NCBI RefSeq assembly: GCF_047729555.1
Contig: NZ_CP159825.1
Location: forward strand, 1,240,001 to 1,304,000
Length of the DNA stretch: 64,000 nucleotides
Source of the DNA: Porticoccus sp905181945
GTDB lineage: Bacteria; Pseudomonadota; Gammaproteobacteria; Pseudomonadales; Porticoccaceae
Direction of reading: 5' to 3'
Position 1 is the stretch's first letter. Every line of letters starts with the position of its first letter. Under the pieces are notes generated by a model. It was given only the letters and a program-made list of their open reading frames with translations, did not search any database and had not been told where the DNA came from. Below, in pieces: positions 8,905 to 17,782 of the stretch. The position numbers and the translations under genes are program-made.

Positions 8905-8981
8905 GGCTACGTAGCTCAGCTGGTTAGAGCACAGCATTCATAATGCTGGGGTCGGTGGTTCAAGTCCACCCGTAGCCACCA
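8905..8981 (+). tRNA. tRNA-Met, elongator (anticodon CAT)
   Basis: A 77-nt cloverleaf with encoded CCA. The acceptor GGCTACG (8905-8911) pairs with CGTAGCC (8971-8977). The anticodon stem CAGCA/TGCTG holds the loop TTCATAA with CAT at 8939-8941, and the T arm has GGTTCAAGTCC. The body closely resembles E. coli elongator tRNA-Met (GGCTACGTAGCTCAG...), not the initiator, which starts CGCGGGG, nor the lysidine-modified tRNA-Ile. No Rho-independent terminator is obvious downstream. Confidence 0.95.
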
Positions 8982-9222
8982 CCTTGCAACAACAAGACTC
9001 CTATCAAAAATATTTTGCCAAGACGTTTCCATCGAGCCGGCTGTATGTCAAAAAATATCGCATACTTTGATGGATAAATTTCTTAGAATTTCTGGCTTTT
9101 GTTTTGTGGTTTAATGAGCTCCCTTTATAACGTATTATATAGGCTAGCACGACAATCGGCTCTAGAGCCATGATCGCTCTAATAGGAATGATCAATCAGG
9201 CTTTGAATAAAGGTAGGGAATC

Positions 9223-10242
9223 TTGTCTTCATACGACCGAACAAAAGAAGAACTTACAAAAAATCCCAAGATCTGGTTGATCACTGGTGTTGCAGGTTTT
9301 ATTGGCTCTAGTTTGCTGGAAGCTTTGCTAGAACTTGGTCAAACCGTTATCGGAATCGACAACTTCTCAAATGGTCGCGCACAAAACTTAACGGCCGTGA
9401 GAAATGCTGCAGGAAAATATTGGTCGAACTTTACCTTCCGTGAAGCTGATATCCGTAATCTAGACGACTGCTTGGAAGGCTGCAAAAATGTAGACTATGT
9501 GTTGCATCAGGCTGCTTTAGGTAGTATTCCTAGGTCTATCGCAAATCCTATTCTGACCAATGATTCTAATATCAATGGTTTTTTGAATATGCTCGTTGCA
9601 TCAAAAGATTCTAAGATCAAGCGTTTTGTTTATGCTGCCTCATCTTCTACCTATGGTGATCATCCTGGTCTTCCGAAGGTTGAAGACATAATAGGCAGAC
9701 CGCTCTCTCCTTACGCTATCACAAAGTATGTCAATGAACTTTATGCAGAAGTATTTGGTAAGACCTATGGAATGGAGACCATAGGATTAAGATACTTTAA
9801 TGTTTTTGGCCCCAGGCAATCTCCTAGTGGAGCTTATGCTGCTGTAGTACCCAAATGGACAAATTCCCTATTGTCAGGTGCATCCTGCTCCATAAACGGA
9901 GACGGCAGCACCTCACGTGATTTTTGTTATATTGAAAATATAATCCAAGCAAATATCTTGGCTGCCACCTCTACACATAAGAATGCCATCAATCAAATTT
10001 ATAACATAGCCTACGGCGACAGTACCTCACTTAATGAGTTGTTTGCTTTTCTTGTCAAAGCTATTATCGAAAAAGATATCAATGTGGTAGAAAAAAATCC
10101 CACTTATCAGGATTTCCGTACCGGAGACGTCTTGCATTCTTTAGCAGATATCTCCAAAGCTAAGAAATATCTTGGCTACAATCCTAGCCATAATGCTCAA
10201 GAGGGCCTGAAAGAAACTGTAAAGTGGTTTATCGAAAATTAA
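9223..10242 (+). CDS. wbpP: UDP-N-acetylglucosamine 4-epimerase-like SDR enzyme (WbpP/TviC type)
   Basis: Extended short-chain dehydrogenase/reductase of 339 aa, resembling WbpP and TviC, which interconvert UDP-GlcNAc and UDP-GalNAc (or the uronic acid forms) for surface polysaccharides. The start is TTG at 9223 with AGGTAGGGA upstream. The NAD-binding motif is TGVAGFIG (21-28); the catalytic residues are Ser141/142 and Tyr164-x3-Lys168 (YAITK). YFNVFGPRQSP and the DVLHSLADI segment are typical of this subgroup. The N-terminal extension before the Rossmann fold is a WbpP/TviC trait. No glycosyltransferases lie nearby, so the pathway cannot be read from context. Substrate is inferred from family resemblance. 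Confidence 0.82.
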   Translation: MSSYDRTKEELTKNPKIWLITGVAGFIGSSLLEALLELGQTVIGIDNFSNGRAQNLTAVRNAAGKYWSNFTFREADIRNLDDCLEGCKNVDYVLHQAALGSIPRSIANPILTNDSNINGFLNMLVASKDSKIKRFVYAASSSTYGDHPGLPKVEDIIGRPLSPYAITKYVNELYAEVFGKTYGMETIGLRYFNVFGPRQSPSGAYAAVVPKWTNSLLSGASCSINGDGSTSRDFCYIENIIQANILAATSTHKNAINQIYNIAYGDSTSLNELFAFLVKAIIEKDINVVEKNPTYQDFRTGDVLHSLADISKAKKYLGYNPSHNAQEGLKETVKWFIEN

Positions 10243-10262
10243 AAAGATAACGGGAGTGTAAG

Positions 10263-11540
10263 TTGTACATTGATCAAATGGGCCGTGAAGAGCTAGAGCA
10301 TTGGCATCAAATATTTTGTGAAAAACATAAAGCATTTAGAGCAAGCTCGTTAAATCTAGACTTAACTAGAGGGAAACCTTCTACCAGGCAGCTTGATTTG
10401 TCTAATATTTTAGATGGAGCTACAAAAGGCAGCTATATTACAAGTGAAGGCATAGACTCTCGAAATTATGGGCATTTGGCTGGACTGCCAGAAATGCGTT
10501 CACTAGGGGCAGAGCTACTTGGTGTCGCAAAAAATGAAGTCATTGTGGGAGGTAGCAGTAGTCTTAGCATGATGTATCTTGCAATGCTTTTTGCATGGCA
10601 GTTTGGTGTTAGCGGCAAAGGTTCTAGTTGGCGCGATCAAGGCAAGGTTAAGTTTCTATGTCCTGTTCCTGGATATGATCGACATTTCTCTATTTGTGAA
10701 GAATTCGGTATAGAAATGATCAGGGTTTCTATGGATGAAGATGGTCCTAATATGGATCAAGTAGAAGCTTTCATCGCAAATGACAAAAGTATTAAAGGTA
10801 TATGGTGTGTCCCTAAATATTCCAATCCTACCGGTTGTATTTATAGCCAAAACACCATCGAGAGACTGGCAAAATTAGGAAAAATTAGCTCGCCCGATTT
10901 CAGAATATTTTACGATAATGCCTATGCTGTTCACGACTTATCAGAAGATGGGATAGATTTACCAAAAATAATGGACTATTGCAGGGAGCACAACACCCAG
11001 AATAATGTATTGCAGTTTACCTCTACATCAAAGATAACTTTTGCAGGCTCAGGTGTTTCTTTTTTGGCAGCGTCAGAAGAAAATTTGAACGTTATCCAGC
11101 AACACTTAGGTGTTTTTTGTATTGGCCCAGACAAAGTTAACCAGTTAAGGCATTTGAACTTCATACAAGATCGTAGTGGCCTTAAGCTCCACATGAAAAA
11201 GCACGCGAAACTACTGCAGCCAAAATTTTCTTCTGTCCTAGAACATCTAAAAAATAACTTTGAGGGCTCCGATCTAGCGCAATGGACCACGCCAAAAGGA
11301 GGGTATTTTATTTCTTTTGATACTCGTCCTGGTCTCGCTGACTCAGTGATAGAGCTTGCCGCAGAGGCAGGTGTAAAATTAACCCCTGCAGGGGCTACAT
11401 TTCCTTATGGGCTGGACCCGGACAACAAAAATATTCGACTAGCCCCGTCTTTTCCATCCCTGGATGACATAGATAGGGCTATGAGAGTCTTTTGTAACTC
11501 AGTAAAATTAGCTTCGATAAAACAAAAAATAGGCGTGTAG
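10263..11540 (+). CDS. Type Ic aspartate aminotransferase-like PLP enzyme
   Basis: PLP-dependent fold-type I aminotransferase of 425 aa. The NLDLTRGKPS segment (31-40) and overall layout match the actinobacterial/proteobacterial type Ic aspartate aminotransferase group rather than classic AspC. PLP residues visible are SNPTG (187-191), Asp218 in FYDNAY, and the Schiff-base lysine Lys257 in TSTSKITFAG. The start is TTG at 10263 with GGGAG upstream; an ATG five codons later is possible. It lies 20 bp after the epimerase, so both are probably one operon, although the combination has no obvious shared pathway. Aspartate specificity is inferred from the family. Confidence 0.8.
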   Translation: MYIDQMGREELEHWHQIFCEKHKAFRASSLNLDLTRGKPSTRQLDLSNILDGATKGSYITSEGIDSRNYGHLAGLPEMRSLGAELLGVAKNEVIVGGSSSLSMMYLAMLFAWQFGVSGKGSSWRDQGKVKFLCPVPGYDRHFSICEEFGIEMIRVSMDEDGPNMDQVEAFIANDKSIKGIWCVPKYSNPTGCIYSQNTIERLAKLGKISSPDFRIFYDNAYAVHDLSEDGIDLPKIMDYCREHNTQNNVLQFTSTSKITFAGSGVSFLAASEENLNVIQQHLGVFCIGPDKVNQLRHLNFIQDRSGLKLHMKKHAKLLQPKFSSVLEHLKNNFEGSDLAQWTTPKGGYFISFDTRPGLADSVIELAAEAGVKLTPAGATFPYGLDPDNKNIRLAPSFPSLDDIDRAMRVFCNSVKLASIKQKIGV

Positions 11541-11590
11541 AAGAATTTTGTATTTTACAGGGGCCAAGGAAATAGGAGGCAGCACGACTA

Positions 11591-11923
11591 TCAGGATTTT
11601 GGTTTTGGCGCAGCTCCTGGGTATGGAAATTGTGCAATATTGCTACCCGTTTTGGCATCAGTGATCTTGCAAGCCCCCTCTTTCTCAACCTCATCAATAC
11701 GTATAACTGAGTGCATGGGAATAAAGCTACGCTTGATTGCAGAAAATTCACTTTTAAGTTTTTCTTCTGCTGGATCAACAATCATTTGGCTGCGCTCGCC
11801 AAAAACAAATTCTTCGACCTCCAGAAAACCCCAAAGATCACTTTGATACACTTGTTTTGCATACATCTCATATACTTCACCCTGATTTAAAAAAATCACT
11901 TTATAGACTGCATTTAGAGACAT
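11591..11923 (-). CDS. DUF1820 family protein
   Basis: Small cytosolic protein of 110 aa matching the conserved DUF1820 family of Pseudomonas-type bacteria. Recognisable pieces are YKVIFLNQGEVYEMYAK, GFLEVEEFVFGE, EEKLKSEF and the IPMHSVIRIDEVEKEG strand. Function is not known. The conserved core spans about residues 5-85 and the C-terminus is Pro/Ala-rich. It is divergent from miaB and convergent with the aminotransferase gene, so it is likely monocistronic. A perfect inverted repeat overlaps its predicted transcription start. Confidence 0.85.
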   Translation of the reverse strand: MSLNAVYKVIFLNQGEVYEMYAKQVYQSDLWGFLEVEEFVFGERSQMIVDPAEEKLKSEFSAIKRSFIPMHSVIRIDEVEKEGACKITDAKTGSNIAQFPYPGAAPKPKS

Positions 11924-11950
11924 ATTTTTGGCCTAGAGCTAAGTTAATAA

Positions 11951-11968
11951 TTGGTTTAAATAAACCAA
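11951..11968. promoter_or_regulatory. 18-bp inverted repeat, operator-like
   Basis: TTGGTTTA (11951-11958), a 2-bp AA centre and TAAACCAA (11961-11968) make a perfect palindrome. It covers the expected +1 region of the DUF1820 promoter (-10 at 11972-11977, minus strand), the place where a repressor would act. The regulator is unknown. There is no U-run, so a terminator is unlikely. Confidence 0.5.
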
Positions 11969-11971
11969 ACT

Positions 11972-12002
11972 ATTATACCACAAACTACCAGATATTTATC
12001 AA
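11972..12002 (-). promoter_or_regulatory. Promoter for the DUF1820 gene
   Basis: On the minus strand a perfect -10 TATAAT (11977-11972) is preceded by TTGATA (12002-11997), with a long spacer of 19 bp. Transcription would start near 11965 and leave a leader of about 42 nt. The spacing is suboptimal, which fits a regulated promoter. Confidence 0.5.
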
Positions 12003-12042
12003 CTTGGGCTCTCGGAGAATAGGTTTTCTCTGGGACTGGGAC

Positions 12043-12048
12043 TATAAT
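12043..12048 (+). promoter_or_regulatory. Perfect -10 box upstream of miaB
   Basis: TATAAT at 12043-12048, about 47 bp before the miaB ATG. No good -35 is seen at the usual distance. It is divergent from the DUF1820 promoter in the same 171-bp spacer. Confidence 0.45.
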
Positions 12049-12094
12049 GTGTAGCCAATAAACTAAAATTATACGTCTCAGATCGAACCAGCAT

Positions 12095-13483
12095 ATGACA
12101 AGAAATAACACCAAAAAAATTCATATCGTCACACACGGATGTCAAATGAATGAGTACGATTCGGCCAGAATGCGTGACCTGTTGGGTGACAGTCATCAAA
12201 TGGTAGCAACCGAAAATCCAGACGAGGCTGACGTCTTGCTACTGAATACTTGCTCTATTAGAGAAAAAGCACAAGATAAGGTATATCATCAACTTGGACG
12301 CTGGAGAAAATTAAAAGAAAAAAACCCCAATCTAATAATTGGTGTAGGCGGTTGCGTTGCCAGCCAAGAAGGTGAAGCAATTGCACAACGAGCTCCTTTT
12401 GTGGATCTCATTTTTGGGCCTCAAACGCTGCATCGTTTACCAGAAATGATGGATGAAAAAAAAAGGCGTGCTGTACCTACTATCGTAGACATCAGCTTTC
12501 CTGAAATTGAAAAATTTGATCGCTTGCCACAACCAGATGCCGAAGGAGTTTCTGCTTTTGTATCAATCATGGAGGGTTGCTCGAAATACTGTACATTTTG
12601 CGTGGTACCTTATACTAGAGGGGAAGAAATAAGTCGCCCTGTGTCTGATGTATTGGCAGAAATAGCTCACTTAGCCAGCCAAAAAGTAAGAGAAATTAAT
12701 TTGTTAGGGCAAAATGTTAATGCCTATAGGGGCGAGACGCCAGATAATAACTTATGCGATCTTGCTGAACTCATTGCTTATGTTGCAAAAATTGATGGCA
12801 TCGATCGTATTCGTTACACAACTTCACATCCCGTAGAGTTCTCTGAAAATTTAATTGCAGTTTATGCAGAAGTGCCTGAATTGGTAAGCCACCTGCATCT
12901 TCCTGTTCAAAGTGGTTCCGACCGAATCCTTTCCGCTATGAAGCGAGGCCATACGGCACTTGAATATAAGTCTAAAATACGAAAATTACGAAAATTACGT
13001 CCTGACATTAGCATTTCGTCTGATTTTATTGTGGGTTTTCCAGGTGAGACAGAGGCTGACTTCGAGCAAACAATGCGTCTTATCCATGAAATAGGCTTTG
13101 ATCAGAGTTTCAGCTTTACATATAGCCGGCGACCCGGTACACCTGCTGCAGAACTTCCTGACGAGACCCCAGAAAAAATAAAAAAACAAAGACTGGCAAT
13201 TTTACAGGATAGAATCAACCAGAATGTTATGGCTATAAGTGAAAGCATGGTTGGCAAAATAGTGACTATCTTAGTTACCGGAATATCAAAGAAAGATCCC
13301 GGACAATTGCAGGGTCGCACAGAAAATAATCGTGTGGTAAATTTCACCTATAATAATCAGAACCTTATCGGTAATTTTATAGAAGTAGAAATAACTAAGG
13401 CTTTCCGTAACTCGCTCCTCGGAAAAGTGGTCACAGAAAACACTCTTGAAGAGAAGTGTAAAAGTGAATCCACTATAAAATAA
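12095..13483 (+). CDS. miaB: tRNA-2-methylthio-N6-isopentenyladenosine37 synthase MiaB
   Basis: Radical-SAM methylthiotransferase acting on i6A37 of tRNAs that read UNN codons. It is 462 aa. The N-terminal UPF0004 domain has the three cysteines of the auxiliary [4Fe-4S] cluster (HGCQMNEYD, NTCSIREKAQ, GGCVASQ). The radical SAM core has CSKYCTFC, and a C-terminal TRAM domain follows from about residue 380. The N-terminus starts at the HIVTHGCQMN segment as in homologues. It heads the miaB-phoH-ybeY-corC-lnt block, the same order as in Pseudomonas. Confidence 0.97.
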   Translation: MTRNNTKKIHIVTHGCQMNEYDSARMRDLLGDSHQMVATENPDEADVLLLNTCSIREKAQDKVYHQLGRWRKLKEKNPNLIIGVGGCVASQEGEAIAQRAPFVDLIFGPQTLHRLPEMMDEKKRRAVPTIVDISFPEIEKFDRLPQPDAEGVSAFVSIMEGCSKYCTFCVVPYTRGEEISRPVSDVLAEIAHLASQKVREINLLGQNVNAYRGETPDNNLCDLAELIAYVAKIDGIDRIRYTTSHPVEFSENLIAVYAEVPELVSHLHLPVQSGSDRILSAMKRGHTALEYKSKIRKLRKLRPDISISSDFIVGFPGETEADFEQTMRLIHEIGFDQSFSFTYSRRPGTPAAELPDETPEKIKKQRLAILQDRINQNVMAISESMVGKIVTILVTGISKKDPGQLQGRTENNRVVNFTYNNQNLIGNFIEVEITKAFRNSLLGKVVTENTLEEKCKSESTIK

Positions 13484-13491
13484 CTACTATC

Positions 13492-13500
13492 TGTTATAAT
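13492..13500 (+). promoter_or_regulatory. Extended -10 promoter upstream of phoH
   Basis: TGTTATAAT (TG-n-TATAAT) at 13492-13500 fits an extended -10 promoter, which can work without a -35 box; none is visible. It lies just after miaB and would give a leader of about 78 nt before the phoH start. Confidence 0.45.
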
Positions 13501-13584
13501 TTATACATACAAACCATGTTTAGATGTCTGTGGTGAGTTACACAAATAATATGCTGTTGGTTATAGCAGAATAGGGGTCGTCTA

Positions 13585-14586
13585 TTGGGAAATGTAGAGA
13601 CACAACCTGTTGTTCGCTCTATCAGTGTTGAGCCAAACGATACCAAACGATTAGCCTCTCTTTGCGGCCAATTTAACGAACATCTCCGACAAATTGAACA
13701 ACGATTAAGAATCAAAATTCATAATCGTGGTAATATTTTTACGCTTTACGGAGATAGTCAGGCCACAGATACTGCAAGTAAAATTCTCATGATGCTCTAC
13801 CAGAATAGCATCTTAACGCCAGACCAAATTCATCTGGCTATACAGCAATTCAGTTTCGAGTCTTTTATGGGTACGTCAACTAATACCATGCTAAATTCAG
13901 CTATAGATGATATAGAAAATTTTCCAGCAATACGCACGAAAACAGGCACAATAAAGCCACGCGGCATCAATCAGCAGCAATATGTTCAGGCAATAAAAAC
14001 GCATACTATTAATTTCGGTATAGGTCCTGCTGGTACAGGAAAAACTTATCTTGCTGTAGCGTGCGCGGTCGAATCATTACTAAAAAATGAGGCGGAAAGA
14101 ATCGTATTGGTTCGTCCAGCGGTCGAAGCTGGAGAAAAATTAGGTTTTCTACCTGGAGACATTAGCCAAAAGGTAGACCCTTATTTGCGGCCACTATACG
14201 ATGCTTTATATGAAATGCTTGGGGTGGAGACAGTAGCTAAGTTAATTGATCGTAATGTTATTGAGGTTGCCCCCCTTGCTTTTATGCGTGGGCGAACTCT
14301 TAAAAATTCATACATTATTTTAGATGAAAGTCAAAATACCACCCGCGAACAAATGAAAATGTTTCTAACTCGCATAGGTTTTAACGCTACTGCTATCATC
14401 ACTGGTGATGCGTCTCAGGTTGATCTACCCAAAGGAAACCAATCAGGGCTTCTTCATGCTTGTGATGTACTCAAAAATGTCGAGGGTATAAGCTTCTCTA
14501 TTTTTGGGTCTAAGGATACAATTCGACATCCTTTAGTAGCTAGGATTGTTGACGCATATGAGGCACATGAAAAAGAAAGGCCATGA
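13585..14586 (+). CDS. ybeZ: PhoH-like ATPase YbeZ
   Basis: Cytosolic P-loop protein of 333 aa that works with YbeY in 16S rRNA maturation and ribosome quality control in studied bacteria. The N-terminal KH-like part (about 10-90) is followed by the PhoH ATPase: Walker A GPAGTGKT (147-154), VLVRPAVEAGEKLGFLPGD, and Walker B YIILDESQNTT. ITGDASQVDLP is also family-typical. The start is TTG at 13585, with AGGGGT upstream. It is 42 bp before ybeY in the conserved ybeZ-ybeY-corC-lnt order. Confidence 0.94.
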   Translation: MGNVETQPVVRSISVEPNDTKRLASLCGQFNEHLRQIEQRLRIKIHNRGNIFTLYGDSQATDTASKILMMLYQNSILTPDQIHLAIQQFSFESFMGTSTNTMLNSAIDDIENFPAIRTKTGTIKPRGINQQQYVQAIKTHTINFGIGPAGTGKTYLAVACAVESLLKNEAERIVLVRPAVEAGEKLGFLPGDISQKVDPYLRPLYDALYEMLGVETVAKLIDRNVIEVAPLAFMRGRTLKNSYIILDESQNTTREQMKMFLTRIGFNATAIITGDASQVDLPKGNQSGLLHACDVLKNVEGISFSIFGSKDTIRHPLVARIVDAYEAHEKERP

Positions 14587-14628
14587 AACCATTAGGCACC
14601 CAGAGCATCAGGGTGGACGGACAGCATC

Positions 14629-15078
14629 ATGATAATTGATGTACGCATGGAAAATGTCTCCGGCTGTGAGCATATTCCAGATGAAAGTGCGATTCATCAG
14701 TGGGTGACGGCGACGTTATCTGGGCACAAAAAGCCGATGGAGCTAAACATTCGCATCATTGATGAAGATGAGAGTGCCACATTAAATCATCAATATCGAA
14801 AAAAAAATAATCCAACCAATGTATTATCATTTCCAGCAAATTTACCAGAATCTCTAATGTTACCTCTACTTGGGGACTTGGCAATTTGTGCACAAGTTAT
14901 TGAGCGTGAAGCGATCGAGCAAAATAAGCCTCTCTATGCGCACTGGGCACACATTGTAATACATGGTAGCTTACACCTTATTGGTTTTGACCATGAAGAC
15001 GATGCGGAGGCTGAAAAAATGGAACTTCTGGAAACAAAAATACTTGCCAGCCTGAATTTTCCGCCACCTTATGAATAA
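14629..15078 (+). CDS. ybeY: Endoribonuclease YbeY (rRNA maturation factor)
   Basis: Zn-dependent single-strand RNase needed for 16S rRNA 3'-end maturation and 70S quality control. It is 149 aa, the normal size. The metal-binding motif H-x3-H-x5-H is complete in HGSLHLIGFDH (His112, His116, His122). The NVLSFPA strand is the other hallmark. It follows ybeZ and precedes corC, a conserved operon. Confidence 0.96.
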   Translation: MIIDVRMENVSGCEHIPDESAIHQWVTATLSGHKKPMELNIRIIDEDESATLNHQYRKKNNPTNVLSFPANLPESLMLPLLGDLAICAQVIEREAIEQNKPLYAHWAHIVIHGSLHLIGFDHEDDAEAEKMELLETKILASLNFPPPYE

Positions 15079-15101
15079 AAATTTGGAGATATTGACAACC
15101 C

Positions 15102-15953
15102 ATGATGGATGATGAACCGAGTGGCCCACAAAATAGATCTTGGTTGGAAAGGCTGGCTAACGTATTCTCTTCGGCCCCCAAATCTAAGAAAGATTTCACA
15201 GACTTATTAAATTCGGCTCGCGAAAATAACATCATTGATCATGATGCTCTGGAAATTATCGAAGGAGCCCTGAATGTTTGCGACAAACAGGTTCGTGAAA
15301 TCATGATACCTCGCTCACAAATGGCAGTAATACCTCGGCATCTTGAATTAAACGACACCCTTAAGCTTGTGATAGAAAGCAGGCACTCACGGTATCCTGT
15401 ACTGGATGAAACAGCCGACCACATAGTCGGTATTCTGCTGGCAAAAGAATTGTTACCGCTTCTGCTTGAGAACCAAGATGGCTTCAATATAAAGAACATA
15501 ATCCGACCTGCTGCCATTGTTCCAGAAAGCAAACGCCTAAATGTGCTTCTAAAGGAGTTCCGAGAGCAGCGCTACCATATGGCAATTGTGGTAGATGAAT
15601 ATGGCGGTATTGCTGGGCTAATCACTATTGAGGACATCCTAGAAGAAATTGTAGGTGAAATCCAAGATGAAACGGATGATGCCGAAAAAGAAATGATAAT
15701 CCCTCGAGACGAAATGGGCTATTTTATTCACGCATTAACACCCATTGAAGACTTTAACGAATACTTTAATGTCAATATGAATGCTGATGAATTGGACACT
15801 GTTGGAGGTGTCATTGTTCAAGCATTCGGTCGAATGCCGAAAGTAGGCGAAAATATAGACATAGATATCTTTAAATTTAGAATCTCCGAAGGAAACGATC
15901 GACAAGTAAAGTTATTGGAAATGCAGGTCATGCCCAATAAGATTACTTCCTGA
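15102..15953 (+). CDS. corC: CBS-domain protein CorC (YbeX)
   Basis: Cytosolic protein of 283 aa, historically linked to Mg/Co efflux with CorA and more recently to ribosome metabolism through its operon. Two CBS domains lie at about 68-185, starting at VREIMIPRSQM and ending in IVVDEYGGIAGLITIEDILEEIVGE. A C-terminal CorC_HlyC (transporter-associated) domain follows at about 200-280. There is no transmembrane DUF21 segment, so this is the soluble CorC form. It lies between ybeY and lnt; the start ATG at 15102 has GGAG 13 bp upstream, a somewhat long spacing. Confidence 0.93.
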   Translation: MMDDEPSGPQNRSWLERLANVFSSAPKSKKDFTDLLNSARENNIIDHDALEIIEGALNVCDKQVREIMIPRSQMAVIPRHLELNDTLKLVIESRHSRYPVLDETADHIVGILLAKELLPLLLENQDGFNIKNIIRPAAIVPESKRLNVLLKEFREQRYHMAIVVDEYGGIAGLITIEDILEEIVGEIQDETDDAEKEMIIPRDEMGYFIHALTPIEDFNEYFNVNMNADELDTVGGVIVQAFGRMPKVGENIDIDIFKFRISEGNDRQVKLLEMQVMPNKITS

Positions 15954-16017
15954 AAGCTCCGTTATCAGCTAAGTCTAAATCCGCAGGAATACTTGCTAAA
16001 CCAAGGAAATATCAATC

Positions 16018-17652
16018 TTGAGCTCTTTTTCAAGTAAATATGATACCAAAGTCTGCCTCATATTGATCCTATTTGGGGCTCTTTTGCCCTTTTCTATGGC
16101 TCCTTTTGATGTCTGGCCAGCAGGAATTTTATCCATAGCTGGCTTCTCAGTATTTGTCTGCGGGCACTCGGAGAAAGTGGCTTCTTTCAAATTAATTTTT
16201 CTGCGAAGTCTTAGCTACGGTCTAGGACTTTATTCTGTCGGGGCATCTTGGATTTTTGTAAGTATACGTGATTACGGTCAAGCTAATATCGGGCTGTCTT
16301 TGTTGCTCATAATCTCCTTTATAATTTTACTGTCTCTATTGGTTGCGATTCCGTTTGCTCAGGGCAGAAAAGCGTTACACATATCTAGTTCTTCCTGCAA
16401 CACATCTTATGCCCTAGCCACTACTATGCTGCTAATATTTCCCAGTCTTTGGACGCTGGGTGAATGGTTTCGAGGCTGGGTATTTACTGGGTTTCCATGG
16501 CTTTATCTAGGCTATGCTCATACTGATTCATGGATATCTGGATGGGCGCCAATTACTGGGGTGTTAGGATTAAGCTGGATAACTGCTTTCTGCGGCGGAC
16601 TGCTAGGACTTTTCTTTAAGCTAAGACTGCAACTTATAGCTAAAAGTACTCAAATCCAAAGTGTATTTATATCGCTAACTGGCGCACTAATACTAACTTT
16701 TTCTTTTTGGCTTGGAGGCCTTTATCTGCAGTCAGTCAAATGGACTGAGCCATCAAATAAAGTTATTTCCATAGGCTTAATGCAACCAGCCATTTCTTTG
16801 TGGAGCTCTTGGGACTCCAGTCAGCTAGATAAAATTCTTTTTCAATACCGTGAAGATACTGCAAGTCTTCTGGATAACGACCTGGTGGTGTGGCCGGAAG
16901 CTGCAATCCCAAGATTCCGACACGAGGTGCCAGATTACTTAAACTCTATTGCAAAAGAAGCGGCTAATACGAATACTGCTCTAATTATCGGCATTCCCAC
17001 AATGTCCGATCCTAAGGATAATCCAAGTAATCTACATGAAACTTATTATTACAATTCAGCACTAGCTGTCGGGCAAGGTGCCGGGATCTATCATAAGCAA
17101 AATTTAGTGCCTTTTGGTGAATATGTCCCTTTCGAAAAATGGTTGCGCGGGATCATTAAATTTTTTAATTTACCTATGTCGGTATTTAGCTCGGGGGGGG
17201 CAAACCAACAAAATATTATTGTAGGTAATGATGTAGTTATCAGCACATCTATTTGTTATGAAATTGCCTATTCCGAACTAGTCAGAGAATCTGCAGAAAA
17301 TGCCAGCCTACTTCTCACCATAAGTAACGACAGTTGGTTTGGAAATACGATAGGACCAAAACAGCATTTTCAGATCGCTCGAATGCGAGCTATAGAAAAC
17401 AGAAAGCCGTTGATTCGAGCAACAAACAACGGAATAAGTGCGTTGGTTAATGCTGATGGGAAAACAGCTGCGGTTATTCCATCATTTTATCGAGACACTC
17501 TCGAAGGCACACTGGAACCAAGGATTGGTCTTACCCCCTTTGGACGGCTTGGCTCCAATCCAATAATTTTTCTATCTCTCTTATTGGTTCTATTAGGGCT
17601 GCTTAAAAAACCTCTAACTAAAAATTATCAACCTAAAGCCCACTATAGGTAA
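16018..17652 (+). CDS. lnt: Apolipoprotein N-acyltransferase
   Basis: Inner-membrane enzyme that adds the third acyl chain to the N-terminal cysteine of lipoproteins. The 544-aa protein has six or more hydrophobic segments in the first 240 residues, then a nitrilase-like periplasmic domain. The catalytic triad is Glu294 (VWPEAAIPRF), Lys360 (YHKQNLVPFGEYVPF) and Cys413 (SICYEIAY). A final transmembrane helix lies near residue 525. The start is TTG at 16018 with AAGGA 10 bp upstream. Its substrates include LolB, LptE and the TPR lipoprotein encoded nearby. Confidence 0.96.
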   Translation: MSSFSSKYDTKVCLILILFGALLPFSMAPFDVWPAGILSIAGFSVFVCGHSEKVASFKLIFLRSLSYGLGLYSVGASWIFVSIRDYGQANIGLSLLLIISFIILLSLLVAIPFAQGRKALHISSSSCNTSYALATTMLLIFPSLWTLGEWFRGWVFTGFPWLYLGYAHTDSWISGWAPITGVLGLSWITAFCGGLLGLFFKLRLQLIAKSTQIQSVFISLTGALILTFSFWLGGLYLQSVKWTEPSNKVISIGLMQPAISLWSSWDSSQLDKILFQYREDTASLLDNDLVVWPEAAIPRFRHEVPDYLNSIAKEAANTNTALIIGIPTMSDPKDNPSNLHETYYYNSALAVGQGAGIYHKQNLVPFGEYVPFEKWLRGIIKFFNLPMSVFSSGGANQQNIIVGNDVVISTSICYEIAYSELVRESAENASLLLTISNDSWFGNTIGPKQHFQIARMRAIENRKPLIRATNNGISALVNADGKTAAVIPSFYRDTLEGTLEPRIGLTPFGRLGSNPIIFLSLLLVLLGLLKKPLTKNYQPKAHYR

Positions 17653-17716
17653 TATCAAGAAATAAATTATTCTCATCAACAAGGAAATCTGTCTGGGTCT
17701 ATAGAAAGCTTTAGCC

Positions 17717-17722
17717 TATAAT
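17717..17722 (+). promoter_or_regulatory. Possible -10 box upstream of leuS
   Basis: TATAAT at 17717-17722 in the 130-bp lnt-leuS spacer, about 60 bp before the leuS ATG. No convincing -35 is seen, so it is only a candidate. Confidence 0.35.
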
Positions 17723-17782
17723 TAAAACCTGATGTATCACAGACAAAATCAACTATAAGCCTCAACCTGGCCAAGAAAGCTA

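Noticed and set aside
9104..9131. TTGTGG ... TATAAC as promoter of the epimerase gene
   Set aside because: Spacing is 16 bp and the -35 is weak; several other AT-rich -10-like strings lie next to it, so no single promoter can be supported.
9158..9169. GGCTCTAGAGCC palindrome upstream of the epimerase
   Set aside because: Short, and without a loop or U-tract; no promoter position to relate it to with confidence.
9004..9195. 63-codon open frame on the minus strand between tRNA-Met and the epimerase
   Set aside because: No ribosome binding site, no family resemblance, low-complexity composition; the spacer looks non-coding.
11857..12054. 65-codon plus-strand open frame in the DUF1820-miaB spacer
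   Set aside because: It overlaps the well-supported DUF1820 gene and both promoters; composition is non-coding.
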